Source: CAYNHZ01 sp964397445 (GTDB taxonomy: Bacteria > Bacteroidota > Bacteroidia > Bacteroidales > UBA932). From it: 64,000 bases of DNA. Numbering within the stretch: the stretch's first letter is position 1; each line of letters begins with the position of its first letter. The notes under the pieces are model-generated. The model made no database searches. It was not told the origin of the DNA and saw only the letters and a list, made by a program, of their open reading frames with translations. Both the position numbers and the translations under genes were made by a program. The DNA is taken from positions 186,001-250,000 of the forward strand of contig CAYNHZ010000001.1 in NCBI GenBank assembly GCA_964397445.1. Reading direction: 5' to 3'. Below are positions 26,130 through 34,100 of the stretch, piece by piece.

Positions 26130-26246
26130 TGCGCGATTAAAAGAAAAATAGAAGAACTCGTAGGTGTAGAGAGTTTCGAGGTGCTAAAAGTGGATAAATT
26201 ATTATTCAAGAAAGAAGCAATAACAGCTATTTCACGGCTGCTTTAA
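26130..26246 (+). pseudogene. C-terminal gene remnant on the plus strand
   Basis: A 38-codon frame without a start codon encodes 'KIEELVGVESFEVLKVDKLL' and ends at a stop at 26244-26246, overlapping the 3' end of the opposing gene at 26227. It reads like the tail of a longer protein whose front is gone. Its family was not recognised. The preceding 100 bases carry three copies of ATTAAAAGA. Confidence 0.3.
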
Positions 26247-26478
26247 TCTCATTCTTTTGCTTGGTTGCCCACATTATTTCTGACAGATTATCAACAGGGT
26301 AAATACGCCCTGTTGAACTGATTTTAATAATGCGAGGCAATCCTGTTTTTCCTCCGATAAGACTTTCGTTTATCATATCGAAATACTTATAGCCGTTTCT
26401 TTCACCAGCAGGTGAAACAATATCGTAACCTGTCTTCCGACCATACTCTTGTGCTATTTGTAATTCGTTTTTTGCCAT
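26227..26478 (-). CDS. Small hypothetical protein of the island, 83 residues
   Basis: The protein begins MAKNELQIAQEYGRKTGYDIVSP and has a central beta-rich part ('KYFDMINESLIGGKTGLPRIIKISSTGRIYPVD'). There is no signal peptide or membrane segment. No family was recognised. Its upstream region is the second copy of the 110-base repeat that also precedes the gene at 25605-25928; a TAAATTTG element ends 7 bases before the ATG. It is likely a phage or mobile-element cargo gene. Confidence 0.5.
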   Translation of the reverse strand: MAKNELQIAQEYGRKTGYDIVSPAGERNGYKYFDMINESLIGGKTGLPRIIKISSTGRIYPVDNLSEIMWATKQKNEIKAAVK

Positions 26479-26484
26479 AGTTTT

Positions 26485-26594
26485 GCAAATTTATTATTTT
26501 TTGCCGTTTGTTGCTTTCGGGTGAGCAATTCTTTTGTGATTGTACACCTGCGGCCGATGTACGGCTTCTCAGGGCTAAATTTCAAGTTTCAAAG
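26485..26594. repeat. Imperfect 110-base upstream repeat, copy 2
   Basis: Second copy of the block at 25933-26043, here before the minus-strand gene starting at 26478. The -7-like TAAATTTG is at 26493-26486 on the minus strand. Between this and the next repeat (26595-26706) no gene was found. Confidence 0.7.
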
Positions 26595-26706
26595 GTTCTT
26601 GACCTTGCAACCTATCAGTTCGGACGTAAACTGCTCGTATATGGCTGACAACGACGTAAAATAATAGTCCGTTGCCCACGTGTTGTCACCGGCTCGTTCC
26701 TCTTTG

Positions 26707-26756
26707 GTTGTAAGTTCCTTTCAAATTTTGTATTTTTGTCCATCGTTAACAACTGA
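26707..26756 (+). promoter_or_regulatory. 50-base direct repeat, copy 2, serving as promoter of a small gene
   Basis: Identical to 24134-24183. TTG at 26708-26710, 20-base spacer and TATTTTTG at 26731-26738 form a promoter, and the ATG of the 62-residue gene starts at 26758, 19 bases after the -7 element. The intact promoter-gene arrangement suggests this copy is the original and copy 1 the transplanted one. Confidence 0.7.
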
Positions 26757-26757
26757 T

Positions 26758-26946
26758 ATGACAATTATAGAGCGTGGAAATATCCCAAAAGATTATTGGG
26801 CGTTATTGCAATATGCAGTCATGGGAGATATTGAACGATTGGCAAATATTGTGGAGCGTATCAATAAAGAGGGCAAAACGCTTGTTGCCGTCTATCTCGG
26901 CGTACCGGAGCTGATGAAAGATATTGATACTTCAAAATGGAATTGA
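26758..26946 (+). CDS. Small hypothetical protein, 62 residues
   Basis: The protein begins MTIIERGNIPKDYWALLQYA and ends 'VPELMKDIDTSKWN'; it is predicted helical, acidic to neutral and soluble. The ATG at 26758 is chosen because it lies just after the promoter in the 50-base repeat, whereas the longer frame upstream runs through that promoter. No family was recognised. It is the last gene of the island before the tRNA-Leu terminator. Confidence 0.5.
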   Translation: MTIIERGNIPKDYWALLQYAVMGDIERLANIVERINKEGKTLVAVYLGVPELMKDIDTSKWN

Positions 26947-27005
26947 TAGGGTCAATAATATATATATTTTTGTTTTTGGCGACCCTTTGGCGACCCAATA
27001 AAAGA

Positions 27006-27041
27006 AAAACCCCTCAAAATCAATCGATTAAGAGGGGTTTT
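27006..27041 (-). terminator. Rho-independent terminator after tRNA-Leu
   Basis: AAAACCCCTC (27006-27015) and GAGGGGTTTT (27032-27041) form a perfect 10-bp stem with a 16-base loop. On the minus strand it follows the tRNA 3' end by 3 bases and is followed by a T-rich stretch. It could also act on rightward transcription out of the island. Confidence 0.8.
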
Positions 27042-27044
27042 GTG

Positions 27045-27129
27045 TACCCGGAGCCGGGGTCGAACCGGCACAGCCTTAACGGCCACTGGTGTTTGAGACC
27101 AGCGCGTCTACCGATTCCGCCATCCGGGC
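27045..27129 (-). tRNA. tRNA-Leu (anticodon CAA)
   Basis: The minus strand folds as an 85-base class II tRNA: acceptor GCCCGGA pairs with TCCGGGT (one G-U pair), the D arm is GGCGGAATCGGTAGACGC, the anticodon stem-loop CTGGT-CTCAAAC-ACCAG places CAA at 34-36, a long variable arm TGGCCGTTAAGGCTG follows, and the T arm is GCCGGTTCGACCCCGGC. The discriminator base is A; CCA is not encoded. It reads UUG codons. It marks the right edge of the prophage-like island; leucine tRNAs are common integration sites, although no 3'-end duplication was found on the other side. Confidence 0.95.
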
Positions 27130-27156
27130 AAGTTCCTTTCAGTAAACTTTGGGCGA

Positions 27157-27186
27157 CAAAGATAGATAAATTTTTGAAAAACCAAA
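27157..27186 (-). promoter_or_regulatory. tRNA-Leu promoter
   Basis: On the minus strand TTTG (27186-27183), an 18-base spacer and TATCTTTG (27164-27157) match the Bacteroidota promoter pattern, about 27 bases before the tRNA 5' end. Confidence 0.5.
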
Positions 27187-27200
27187 CCATATATTTTCCA

Positions 27201-27208
27201 TACCTTTG
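27201..27208 (+). promoter_or_regulatory. -7 element of the aro operon
   Basis: TACCTTTG matches TAnnTTTG and lies 28 bases before the aroB ATG at 27237. No well-placed -33 TTG was found. Confidence 0.35.
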
Positions 27209-27236
27209 TATAAATTGAATTAAATTCTCTATCACT

Positions 27237-28307
27237 ATGAACAACAATATCACAATAGATCTTATCAATTCTTCCCAAAATAAAATTTATATCAATACCA
27301 CATTGGATAGTATTAGGAAGTTGATTTGTACCGAGCCTGAAATTATTGTAATCATTGACAAAAATGTTGATAAAGTATATGGGCAATATATAACACATAA
27401 AAAGATTGTTATTGAGCCTTCTGAGGAGCATAAGACATTGAGTCTTGTTGAATATATTATTAGAGAATTGCTCTTTTTGGAGGCCACCAGATCTGCATTT
27501 CTTATCGGTGTCGGCGGAGGAATAACAACAGATGTTGTGGGATTTGTTGCGTCTATATACAAAAGAGGGGTACGCTTCGCATTTATCCCCACCTCCCTTG
27601 TTGGACAAATCGATGCCTCGATAGGGGGAAAAACAGGGGTAAATTTTGCAGGTTATAAGAACATTGCCGGGGTAATAAATCAACCCGAATTTTCATATAT
27701 CAATACCTCAATTCTTAAATCATTGCCCACCAAACAATTTGCAGCAGGTATTTCAGAAATGATAAAGACCTTTATTATAGGTGATAGAGAGGCTTTTATA
27801 AGGTGTATAGAATTATTTAAGAACGGAAGATGCTACTCTAATTTAGATTTTACAGATCGAGAAGCTGAAATATTCAAACAATTGGTATTAAGAGCAATAG
27901 AGATAAAATGCCAACTTGTGAAAAATGATATCAGGGACGATAAAGAGCGCAGAAAACTAAATCTCGGACACACATTCGGACACGCAATAGAGAGGTGTTT
28001 TATCAACGGAGGCGAAATACTCCATGGTGAAGCAGTAAGTATTGGAATTACCATTTCTGCCCTCATCTCAAAGAAGATGGGATATTTATCTAATGATGAT
28101 GCTCTTATGATTGAAAACAGCCTTAAAGAGGTTGGATTGCCTACAAAATGCACACTTCCCATAGAAAATTTAATCACAGCTATTAAAAATGATAAGAAGA
28201 GGGAGAAAGATTTTATTAACTTTGTATTTATTTGCTCTATCGGAGATGTATCTGTAGAACAGATCACTATTAACAAACTTTATGAAATAGCAAATGATTT
28301 GTATTAG
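27237..28307 (+). CDS. aroB: 3-dehydroquinate synthase
   Basis: The 356-residue NAD-dependent lyase makes 3-dehydroquinate from DAHP, the second step of the shikimate pathway. Diagnostic blocks are 'GVGGGITTDVVGFVASIYKRGV' (nucleotide and metal region), 'FIPTSLVGQIDASIGGKTGVN', 'LGHTFGHAIE' with the zinc histidines, and 'HGEAVSIGI'. The length is normal. It overlaps the aroD/aroA fusion by 14 bases, so the two are translationally coupled. Confidence 0.95.
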   Translation: MNNNITIDLINSSQNKIYINTTLDSIRKLICTEPEIIVIIDKNVDKVYGQYITHKKIVIEPSEEHKTLSLVEYIIRELLFLEATRSAFLIGVGGGITTDVVGFVASIYKRGVRFAFIPTSLVGQIDASIGGKTGVNFAGYKNIAGVINQPEFSYINTSILKSLPTKQFAAGISEMIKTFIIGDREAFIRCIELFKNGRCYSNLDFTDREAEIFKQLVLRAIEIKCQLVKNDIRDDKERRKLNLGHTFGHAIERCFINGGEILHGEAVSIGITISALISKKMGYLSNDDALMIENSLKEVGLPTKCTLPIENLITAIKNDKKREKDFINFVFICSIGDVSVEQITINKLYEIANDLY

Positions 28308-30282
28308 TATTGCTGAATATGGTTTTGAAGCGTGCCAAAAAGCTGTTAAGAAGTGTGAGAAGCTATTGCGCGAAGTTCCCGACTTAGCAGTTGAGATGAG
28401 GCTTGACCTTTGCGGACTATCCGGAGATGAGGTTAGAGAGTTGTTTCTATCTGCAAAGGTACCAATGATAGCAACTTGTCGCAAAAGGAGCAAACATCTT
28501 TATTCTCACGCAATATTAGCAGGGGCAGCATATATTGACATTGATGTACTCTCCTCACGCTCAATACTTTCTGAGTTATCATCCATCATCTCAAGAAAGA
28601 AAACAAAAGTAATTCTCTCCTTTCACGACTATCAGAGAACTCCTGACATTAAAGAGCTCTCCGATATCTATAATATCGCTATTGATAGAGATGCAGATCT
28701 CATAAAGATAGTCACTACAGCAGAAAATATTGATGACTCGGAGAGAATATTGAGCCTCTATCAACTTTTATACGCCGGCAAACTTAGTGGAAACATTCCA
28801 CTGATTGCCTTCTCGATGGGCAGCATAGGGAGTTACACCCGATTGGAAGCCCTCTCCTTAGGTGCACCACTTCTTTACTGTGCCCTAAACGAAAAAAGCA
28901 TATTAGTTCCAGGTATGCTTACAATATCTAAGATCATAGAGTTTAGAGGAAAACCTAAAGTATCGGGAGATATTACCATCCCAACATCTAAAAGCATTGC
29001 TCAGAGGGCGATAATAGCTGCTTCATTGGCAAAAGGGGAGAGTGAATTTCACAATTTCAGCAGATGCGGTGACATCGACTCCGCTGTTGGGGTAGCAAAA
29101 CAGATCTCTTCCAAAGTCTATTCCGAAGGTAACACCCTGTTTGTAAGAGGTCAAGGATTCCAATTTGAGAAAAGCAAACAACCTTACAAAATATCAGACA
29201 TCTCTTCGGCAATTAAACTAACAGATTCTTTCAATGTGTTTGTTGGAGAATCGGGACTACTTTCGAGACTTTGCATTCCTATTGCTGCTCAAATAGGTGA
29301 TAGTGTCACTATTACAGGTGAAGGAAGTCTACTCGATAGGGAGATGTATGGATGTAAAGAGGCGTTGGAACAATTTAAAGCAAAATGTCTCCTAACAGCA
29401 AACGACACACTGCCGGCAGTTGTAAACGGTCCTCTTCACGGAGGGGAGGTCACAGTCTCCGGCAAAAGGGGATCACAACTCATTTCCGGCCTTCTAATGG
29501 CCCTTCCGATGAGCAAAAAAGAGAGTAAATTAACGGTCGAACAAGCAACAAGTATCCCATATATTCTTCTTACTATCGATGTTATTAAAAAATTCGGTAT
29601 AGAGATAACCTCAACATTTGATAATGGCAATATAATCTTCGATATCCCCGGCAAACAAAAATACAAACCGATTGAAATGACACTTGAAGGTGATTGGAGT
29701 TCAGCCGCAAATTTCATAGTTGCAGGGGCAATTTTCGGAGAGATTTTGGTCAGAGGACTTGAAGAATCTTCACATCAAGCGGATAGAGAGATCGAGAGGA
29801 TCGTTAAAGAATCGGGTGCATTCATTGAATATACAGAAAAAGGGATTTTTGTTCGTAAAGGGCACTTAACCCCATTTGAATATGATGCCACCCACTCTCC
29901 CGACCTTGTTCCGATCCTCGCAGTGCTTGCCGCTTATTGTGAGGGGACAAGCACCATCCACGGTATCAATCGTTTGAAAAATAAAGAGAGTGATAGAACT
30001 ACAGCTATCTGCCAAGGATTCGGCAAAATGGGGGTAGAGATAGAATTGGATGGTGACTCAATGTATATCACAGGTATTTCGATAGTTAGGAGAATTTTGG
30101 AAAAGAAACTATTAAAAGGGGGAAACTTCTCTTCATTCTCTGATCACAGAATAGCGATGGCACTCAAAATAGCAGCTATCGGTTGTGAAGAGAAGGTAAC
30201 AGTTGAGGGGATGGACTGTATTTCAAAATCATTCCCTACATTTGAAACCCTGCTCTCCTCTATCTATCTCAAAAAAAAATAG
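28294..30282 (+). CDS. aroDA: Bifunctional 3-dehydroquinate dehydratase (type I) / EPSP synthase fusion
   Basis: The 662-residue protein joins two shikimate enzymes. Residues 1-210 are type I dehydroquinase: 'VEMRLDLC', catalytic His111 in LSFHDYQ and Schiff-base Lys138 in ADLIKIV, spaced 27 residues as in E. coli AroD, and 'IAFSMGSIGSYTRL'. Residues about 216-662 are EPSP synthase: 'SGDITIPTSKSIAQRAI' with the substrate lysine, 'EGDWSSAANF', 'DLVPILAVLAAYCEG', 'RLKNKESDR' and 'DHRIAMALKIAAI'. The glyphosate-site loop, normally GNAGTxxR, reads GESGLLSR (318-325). It lies between aroB (14-base overlap) and aroC (start codon immediately after its stop). AroE and AroK activities must be coded elsewhere. 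Confidence 0.93.
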   Translation: MICISIAEYGFEACQKAVKKCEKLLREVPDLAVEMRLDLCGLSGDEVRELFLSAKVPMIATCRKRSKHLYSHAILAGAAYIDIDVLSSRSILSELSSIISRKKTKVILSFHDYQRTPDIKELSDIYNIAIDRDADLIKIVTTAENIDDSERILSLYQLLYAGKLSGNIPLIAFSMGSIGSYTRLEALSLGAPLLYCALNEKSILVPGMLTISKIIEFRGKPKVSGDITIPTSKSIAQRAIIAASLAKGESEFHNFSRCGDIDSAVGVAKQISSKVYSEGNTLFVRGQGFQFEKSKQPYKISDISSAIKLTDSFNVFVGESGLLSRLCIPIAAQIGDSVTITGEGSLLDREMYGCKEALEQFKAKCLLTANDTLPAVVNGPLHGGEVTVSGKRGSQLISGLLMALPMSKKESKLTVEQATSIPYILLTIDVIKKFGIEITSTFDNGNIIFDIPGKQKYKPIEMTLEGDWSSAANFIVAGAIFGEILVRGLEESSHQADREIERIVKESGAFIEYTEKGIFVRKGHLTPFEYDATHSPDLVPILAVLAAYCEGTSTIHGINRLKNKESDRTTAICQGFGKMGVEIELDGDSMYITGISIVRRILEKKLLKGGNFSSFSDHRIAMALKIAAIGCEEKVTVEGMDCISKSFPTFETLLSSIYLKKK

Positions 30283-31278
30283 ATGGAATCTTTTGGTAAC
30301 AAATTTAAAATAACCATATTCGGAGAATCACACTCTCCGTTTTTAGGTATTGAAATAGAAAATGTACCTAAAGGGATACCCTTAACAGAAAGCGATTTTA
30401 AGAACGATATAGATAGAAGAAAGGGGGGCTCCTTGGGTACCACTTCACGTACGGAAGATGATATTCCTGAAATAATAGAGGGGATAGAAAACTCGTTAAC
30501 AACAGGGGAAAAATTGGTAATCCGATTTAAAAACAAAAATATCCGCCCATCAGACTATTACAAATTTAAAGATACACCTCGACCTGGACACTCCGACTTT
30601 GTCAGTTCAATCAAATATGGGGATAAATATAAAACAGGAGGGGGTATTTTTTCAGGAAGAATGACACTTCCAATAGTTGCTGCTGGTGTAATCGCTAAAA
30701 AAATCATTTCCCCTATCTCTATCTCTGCAAAGCTTATTAAGTGCGGAGGTGTTGATATAAAAGAGGATTCCCCACTTGACAATTCCAAACTCAAGACCAT
30801 CATAGAAAAGACTTCACAAGAGGGGGACTCAATAGGAGGGATTATTGAGTGCATCTGCGATAATGTCCCTATCGGCCTTGGTGATCCATTTTTCGACCCA
30901 TTAGAGTCTCAAATCTCCCATCTTATATTTGCAATTCCCGGAATCAGAGGGATAGAGTTTGGTGATGGTTTTAGATCATCAGACCTTAAGGGTTCTGAGC
31001 ATAATGACTGCTACATAGACAGTTGTGGTCACACAGCAACAAACGGATGTGGTGGCATAAATGGTGGAATATCAAACGGCAACCCCATTATATTTAGGGT
31101 TGCCGTTAAACCTACATCAAGCATTGCAAAATCTCAGAGAAGCTTTAATATGACCAATCAAACCATTGAAGAGATCTCTATTGAAGGGAGACACGATATC
31201 TGCTTCGCCCTGCGCGTCCCTGTCATCATTGAAAGTGTTGCAGCTTGCGTCCTTTGCTCAAATTTAATTACTCGGTAA
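30283..31278 (+). CDS. aroC: Chorismate synthase
   Basis: The 331-residue FMN-dependent enzyme converts EPSP to chorismate. It has the N-terminal signature 'GESHSPFLGIEIENVPKGIPL', 'DIDRRKGGS', 'RPGHSDFVSSIKYG' and the C-terminal 'GCGGINGGISNGNPIIFRVAVKPTSSI', followed by 'EGRHDICFALRVPVIIESVAA'. Length is slightly short of the usual 350-360 but all core blocks are present. The ATG touches the stop of the aroDA fusion, and its 3' end overlaps the converging LruC gene by 11 bases. Confidence 0.95.
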   Translation: MESFGNKFKITIFGESHSPFLGIEIENVPKGIPLTESDFKNDIDRRKGGSLGTTSRTEDDIPEIIEGIENSLTTGEKLVIRFKNKNIRPSDYYKFKDTPRPGHSDFVSSIKYGDKYKTGGGIFSGRMTLPIVAAGVIAKKIISPISISAKLIKCGGVDIKEDSPLDNSKLKTIIEKTSQEGDSIGGIIECICDNVPIGLGDPFFDPLESQISHLIFAIPGIRGIEFGDGFRSSDLKGSEHNDCYIDSCGHTATNGCGGINGGISNGNPIIFRVAVKPTSSIAKSQRSFNMTNQTIEEISIEGRHDICFALRVPVIIESVAACVLCSNLITR

Positions 31279-33847
31279 TATTCTTATATAATTTTGAGTG
31301 ATCGATATTCCCGACATTGTCAATATACCAATCCTTATTCTCTTTACCATTAGACAAATACCAGCCTTTAAATTTTAAATATGCATCTTCAAAACGTACC
31401 GTTTCTATAGTATAGTTAATAGAAACCGGCAACATCAAACCCCACATCATACCTGTATTTGTAAGGAAAGGATCATTTTGACTCAACCCCTCCACATTCT
31501 CAAGGGCAATAGAAGCAAGTGATGTCCTCTTAAAACATGGTAAGTGTACCTCATAATTTCTCTTAGGAGCACTAAAATCAGATACCACAATAAACGGATT
31601 GATCTTATTCATCATCACTTGGTTAATTGATATTGGTTTTGTGAATGTCACCCTACAACTATGTTTTGAAACAGGAGAAAGGGCAAAATCCGGAATAGTA
31701 TTGATAAGGGTGTCTTTACCTGCACCAAACAACTCTTCAGCATCATTAAATAAAGGTATGACTGCAAATTGTTGATTATTCTCAAGCCCATCTGTAAAGC
31801 TGATCGGAAACTGTGTAGGAGGTAGATTAGAAAGGACAACAGACTTAATATTTGATTTTGCCAAACTATCTATTTGGAAAGCCATAGCAATTTTCTTTGT
31901 TGTACCAAGAGCACGTAATTTCCAGAAGAAATCTAAATAAACTACCTCACTCTGTGCATTCAATGTCCATTCGATATGATAATCACAAACTAAATCATTC
32001 ATATCATAATCACCGATATATGGCCACAAGTCCTCAAACAAAATGGTACCGTAACTCGACACATTCGGATAATAAGAGCGAAATGCGATCGAAGGGTCGT
32101 TATCGTCAATATCGATTAGAGCCACAACACCATCACCATCTTTATCCACTATTGAAGGGTCGGTTGACTCAAGAACTCCTATCGATTTATTCCATTTTGA
32201 AGCGGGAATATTAACCACTCTGTCCTCATAATTTTTAACCCAAATGACCTCTCCGTCATAACGACCTAAATAATCTTGATCCAATCGGTTTCCGGATGTG
32301 CCAAGATTTTTATGCCAAACCTCTACCTGACTGTATATGTAAGAATCTGTCTTGACTAATGATTGAAGATTCTCATTAATAACAAGTAAAGAGTACCCAC
32401 TTTGAGATGAATTCCCTACAGAATAATCTTCAATGTTAGATGAGTTAGACTTACCTAATTTGTTAATTGACATAATACTATTTGCATGCATATCTATGGT
32501 AGTCTCACTAAATTCCGAAATATTAGATTCAACTAAAGATCCCTCATATAGCGATATATATGCTTCATCAGTGGTAAAATCTGCATTATTGCTATTTCCA
32601 TCCATACCAACTCCAAAATAGCCGAAGTTATCAAAACTAACATTGTCAAAATTAGCAGTTTCAGAGACCAATTTACCATAGTTTGTAAAATAGACAGGTC
32701 TGATATCATCGCTCCCCTCTAAAGAGATCTTCTTGGCACTTATCTCTCCACTCTCGTAATTAGTGATAAAGGTATTAGAGTAACTTGTATTTATCATAGT
32801 GATAGAATTGGAATAAACCTTACCACTATTGTAGAGGTTTGATCCTGTTGAGAAATACATATTAATATCATTATTGTATTGCACCTCTCCATCATTTATC
32901 CCCAATATACTTCCATGAATAGTTCCGGTATTATATATCGAAGCATTCCCATCTCCATAAAAAGAGTAGAGATATGTAGTCGCACCGGGATATATGTATA
33001 TATCACCTTTATTTACGATAGTCCTATATCCGGAGATCTCAAATCCTTGCTTAAAACTAACTTTACCCCCCTCCATAACATATAATGCAATAGGAACGCC
33101 TCTTGAGTTATCAGACACAAAATTATTTGTTACAACAAGTTCACCCCCGTCTAAGACAATAATTGTCGAATACCTGATATTTGGATATGAAACGGTCAAT
33201 TTACCTTTAACATACAATTCTGCATTGTTGTAGTTAGCTGTTTTATAATTCCAATAATAGGGATTTGAAAAACTTATATAGTTTCTTGCATTAACATTTG
33301 CCCCCTCTGGCACCAAATAAGTATTTGAATAAGACAGTTGAATTGAGCTCTTTGGATCTTTATCAATTATATAATTAAAGGTCGTAGGGATCTCTTTCCA
33401 TTCAGGGACAGATATAACTTCAGGAGCATTAGATGCAACCGGCATATTGGAGACTGAAGTAGTCGTATTAGACTGTTTAATACCATTTAACGATTGAGCA
33501 TATCTCTTAATATGTCCATTAGGCTCTATAATCTCGATATACAGTTCACTAATATTTGATGGAACAGTCAGTTTACAAGTAAATGGCTTGCTTGGTAAGG
33601 CTGAACCTGACATCATTAAAAACTGAGAACTATATACCGGTGAGGAATAAATATTCACATTCCTATAATATTTATTTTGATCTCCACTGAGGGGATCCAC
33701 TCCGATATTAATATCGACCAATTCCGATGTTTTCCAATCGAAAAAATTCTCTTGAATAGGAATTACCGGCTTTATATCAGTATTTAAACAAGATACTGAT
33801 AAGGAGGCTATTAAAACTAAAACGGAGATTCTTGTAAAAATTTTCAT
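31268..33847 (-). CDS. LruC-domain (DUF4842) surface lipoprotein
   Basis: The 859-residue protein has a lipoprotein signal (MKIFTRISVLVLIASLSVSC, lipidated Cys20). Residues about 190-520 form long runs of beta-strand repeats ('YVKGKLTVSYPNIRYSTIIVLDGGELVV', 'GATTYLYSFYGDGNASIYNTGTIHG') resembling a right-handed beta-helix. After a calcium-type stretch 'DKDGDGVVALIDIDDNDPS' comes the LruC domain: 'TILFEDLWPYIGDYDMNDLVCDYH', running to about residue 850. Such proteins are large cell-surface lipoproteins of Bacteroidota, some linked to adhesion or polysaccharide contact; the ligand is unknown. It is monocistronic, transcribed from a region with TATCTTTG at 33946-33953 and a leader near 100 bases. 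Confidence 0.85.
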   Translation of the reverse strand: MKIFTRISVLVLIASLSVSCLNTDIKPVIPIQENFFDWKTSELVDINIGVDPLSGDQNKYYRNVNIYSSPVYSSQFLMMSGSALPSKPFTCKLTVPSNISELYIEIIEPNGHIKRYAQSLNGIKQSNTTTSVSNMPVASNAPEVISVPEWKEIPTTFNYIIDKDPKSSIQLSYSNTYLVPEGANVNARNYISFSNPYYWNYKTANYNNAELYVKGKLTVSYPNIRYSTIIVLDGGELVVTNNFVSDNSRGVPIALYVMEGGKVSFKQGFEISGYRTIVNKGDIYIYPGATTYLYSFYGDGNASIYNTGTIHGSILGINDGEVQYNNDINMYFSTGSNLYNSGKVYSNSITMINTSYSNTFITNYESGEISAKKISLEGSDDIRPVYFTNYGKLVSETANFDNVSFDNFGYFGVGMDGNSNNADFTTDEAYISLYEGSLVESNISEFSETTIDMHANSIMSINKLGKSNSSNIEDYSVGNSSQSGYSLLVINENLQSLVKTDSYIYSQVEVWHKNLGTSGNRLDQDYLGRYDGEVIWVKNYEDRVVNIPASKWNKSIGVLESTDPSIVDKDGDGVVALIDIDDNDPSIAFRSYYPNVSSYGTILFEDLWPYIGDYDMNDLVCDYHIEWTLNAQSEVVYLDFFWKLRALGTTKKIAMAFQIDSLAKSNIKSVVLSNLPPTQFPISFTDGLENNQQFAVIPLFNDAEELFGAGKDTLINTIPDFALSPVSKHSCRVTFTKPISINQVMMNKINPFIVVSDFSAPKRNYEVHLPCFKRTSLASIALENVEGLSQNDPFLTNTGMMWGLMLPVSINYTIETVRFEDAYLKFKGWYLSNGKENKDWYIDNVGNIDHSKLYKNITE

Positions 33848-33945
33848 TACTTTATAAGTTTAATTAAACTATATATGCCAAAAACACATCATTAATTCTA
33901 AATAGAAAATGATATGCCTTGAACATAGTTTTTGTCTTTGAGTGC

Positions 33946-33953
33946 AAAGATAA
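33946..33953 (-). promoter_or_regulatory. -7 element upstream of the LruC lipoprotein gene
   Basis: Minus-strand TATCTTTG matches TAnnTTTG and would give a 5' leader of about 95 bases before the ATG at 33847. The 253-base gap between this gene and rpsC otherwise holds only the ribosomal operon terminator. Confidence 0.35.
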
Positions 33954-34045
33954 TACAAAACGAATAATTTTGAACAATTTTTGTAAAATAATACACTTTT
34001 AATGTAAATTTCAGAACAAATTCTTAAGTACCACATAGAACATAA

Positions 34046-34077
34046 TAAAAAAGGGTTGCCCATATATGGACAACCCT
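34046..34077 (-). terminator. Terminator of the ribosomal protein operon
   Basis: AGGGTTG (34052-34058) pairs with CAACCCT (34071-34077), with further inner pairing through CCATATATGG; on the minus strand it is followed by TTTTTTATT. It stands 24 bases after the rpsC stop, showing that the operon ends here and does not continue to rplP. Confidence 0.85.
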
Positions 34078-34100
34078 AAATTTTTAAAGATTAAAGCTGA

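Noticed and set aside
26041..26150. Three ATTAAAAGA copies at uneven spacing as an iteron/origin
   Set aside because: Spacing is irregular, the motif is simple in AT-rich DNA, and no replication gene is nearby.
26951..27005. Possible att site from the repeated GGCGACCC near the tRNA
   Set aside because: Two 8-base copies 3 bases apart are too short and no matching copy was found at the other island edge.
26937..27218. Open frame running through the tRNA-Leu gene on the plus strand
   Set aside because: It is antisense to a well-folded tRNA and its terminator; the apparent protein is an artefact of structured RNA DNA.
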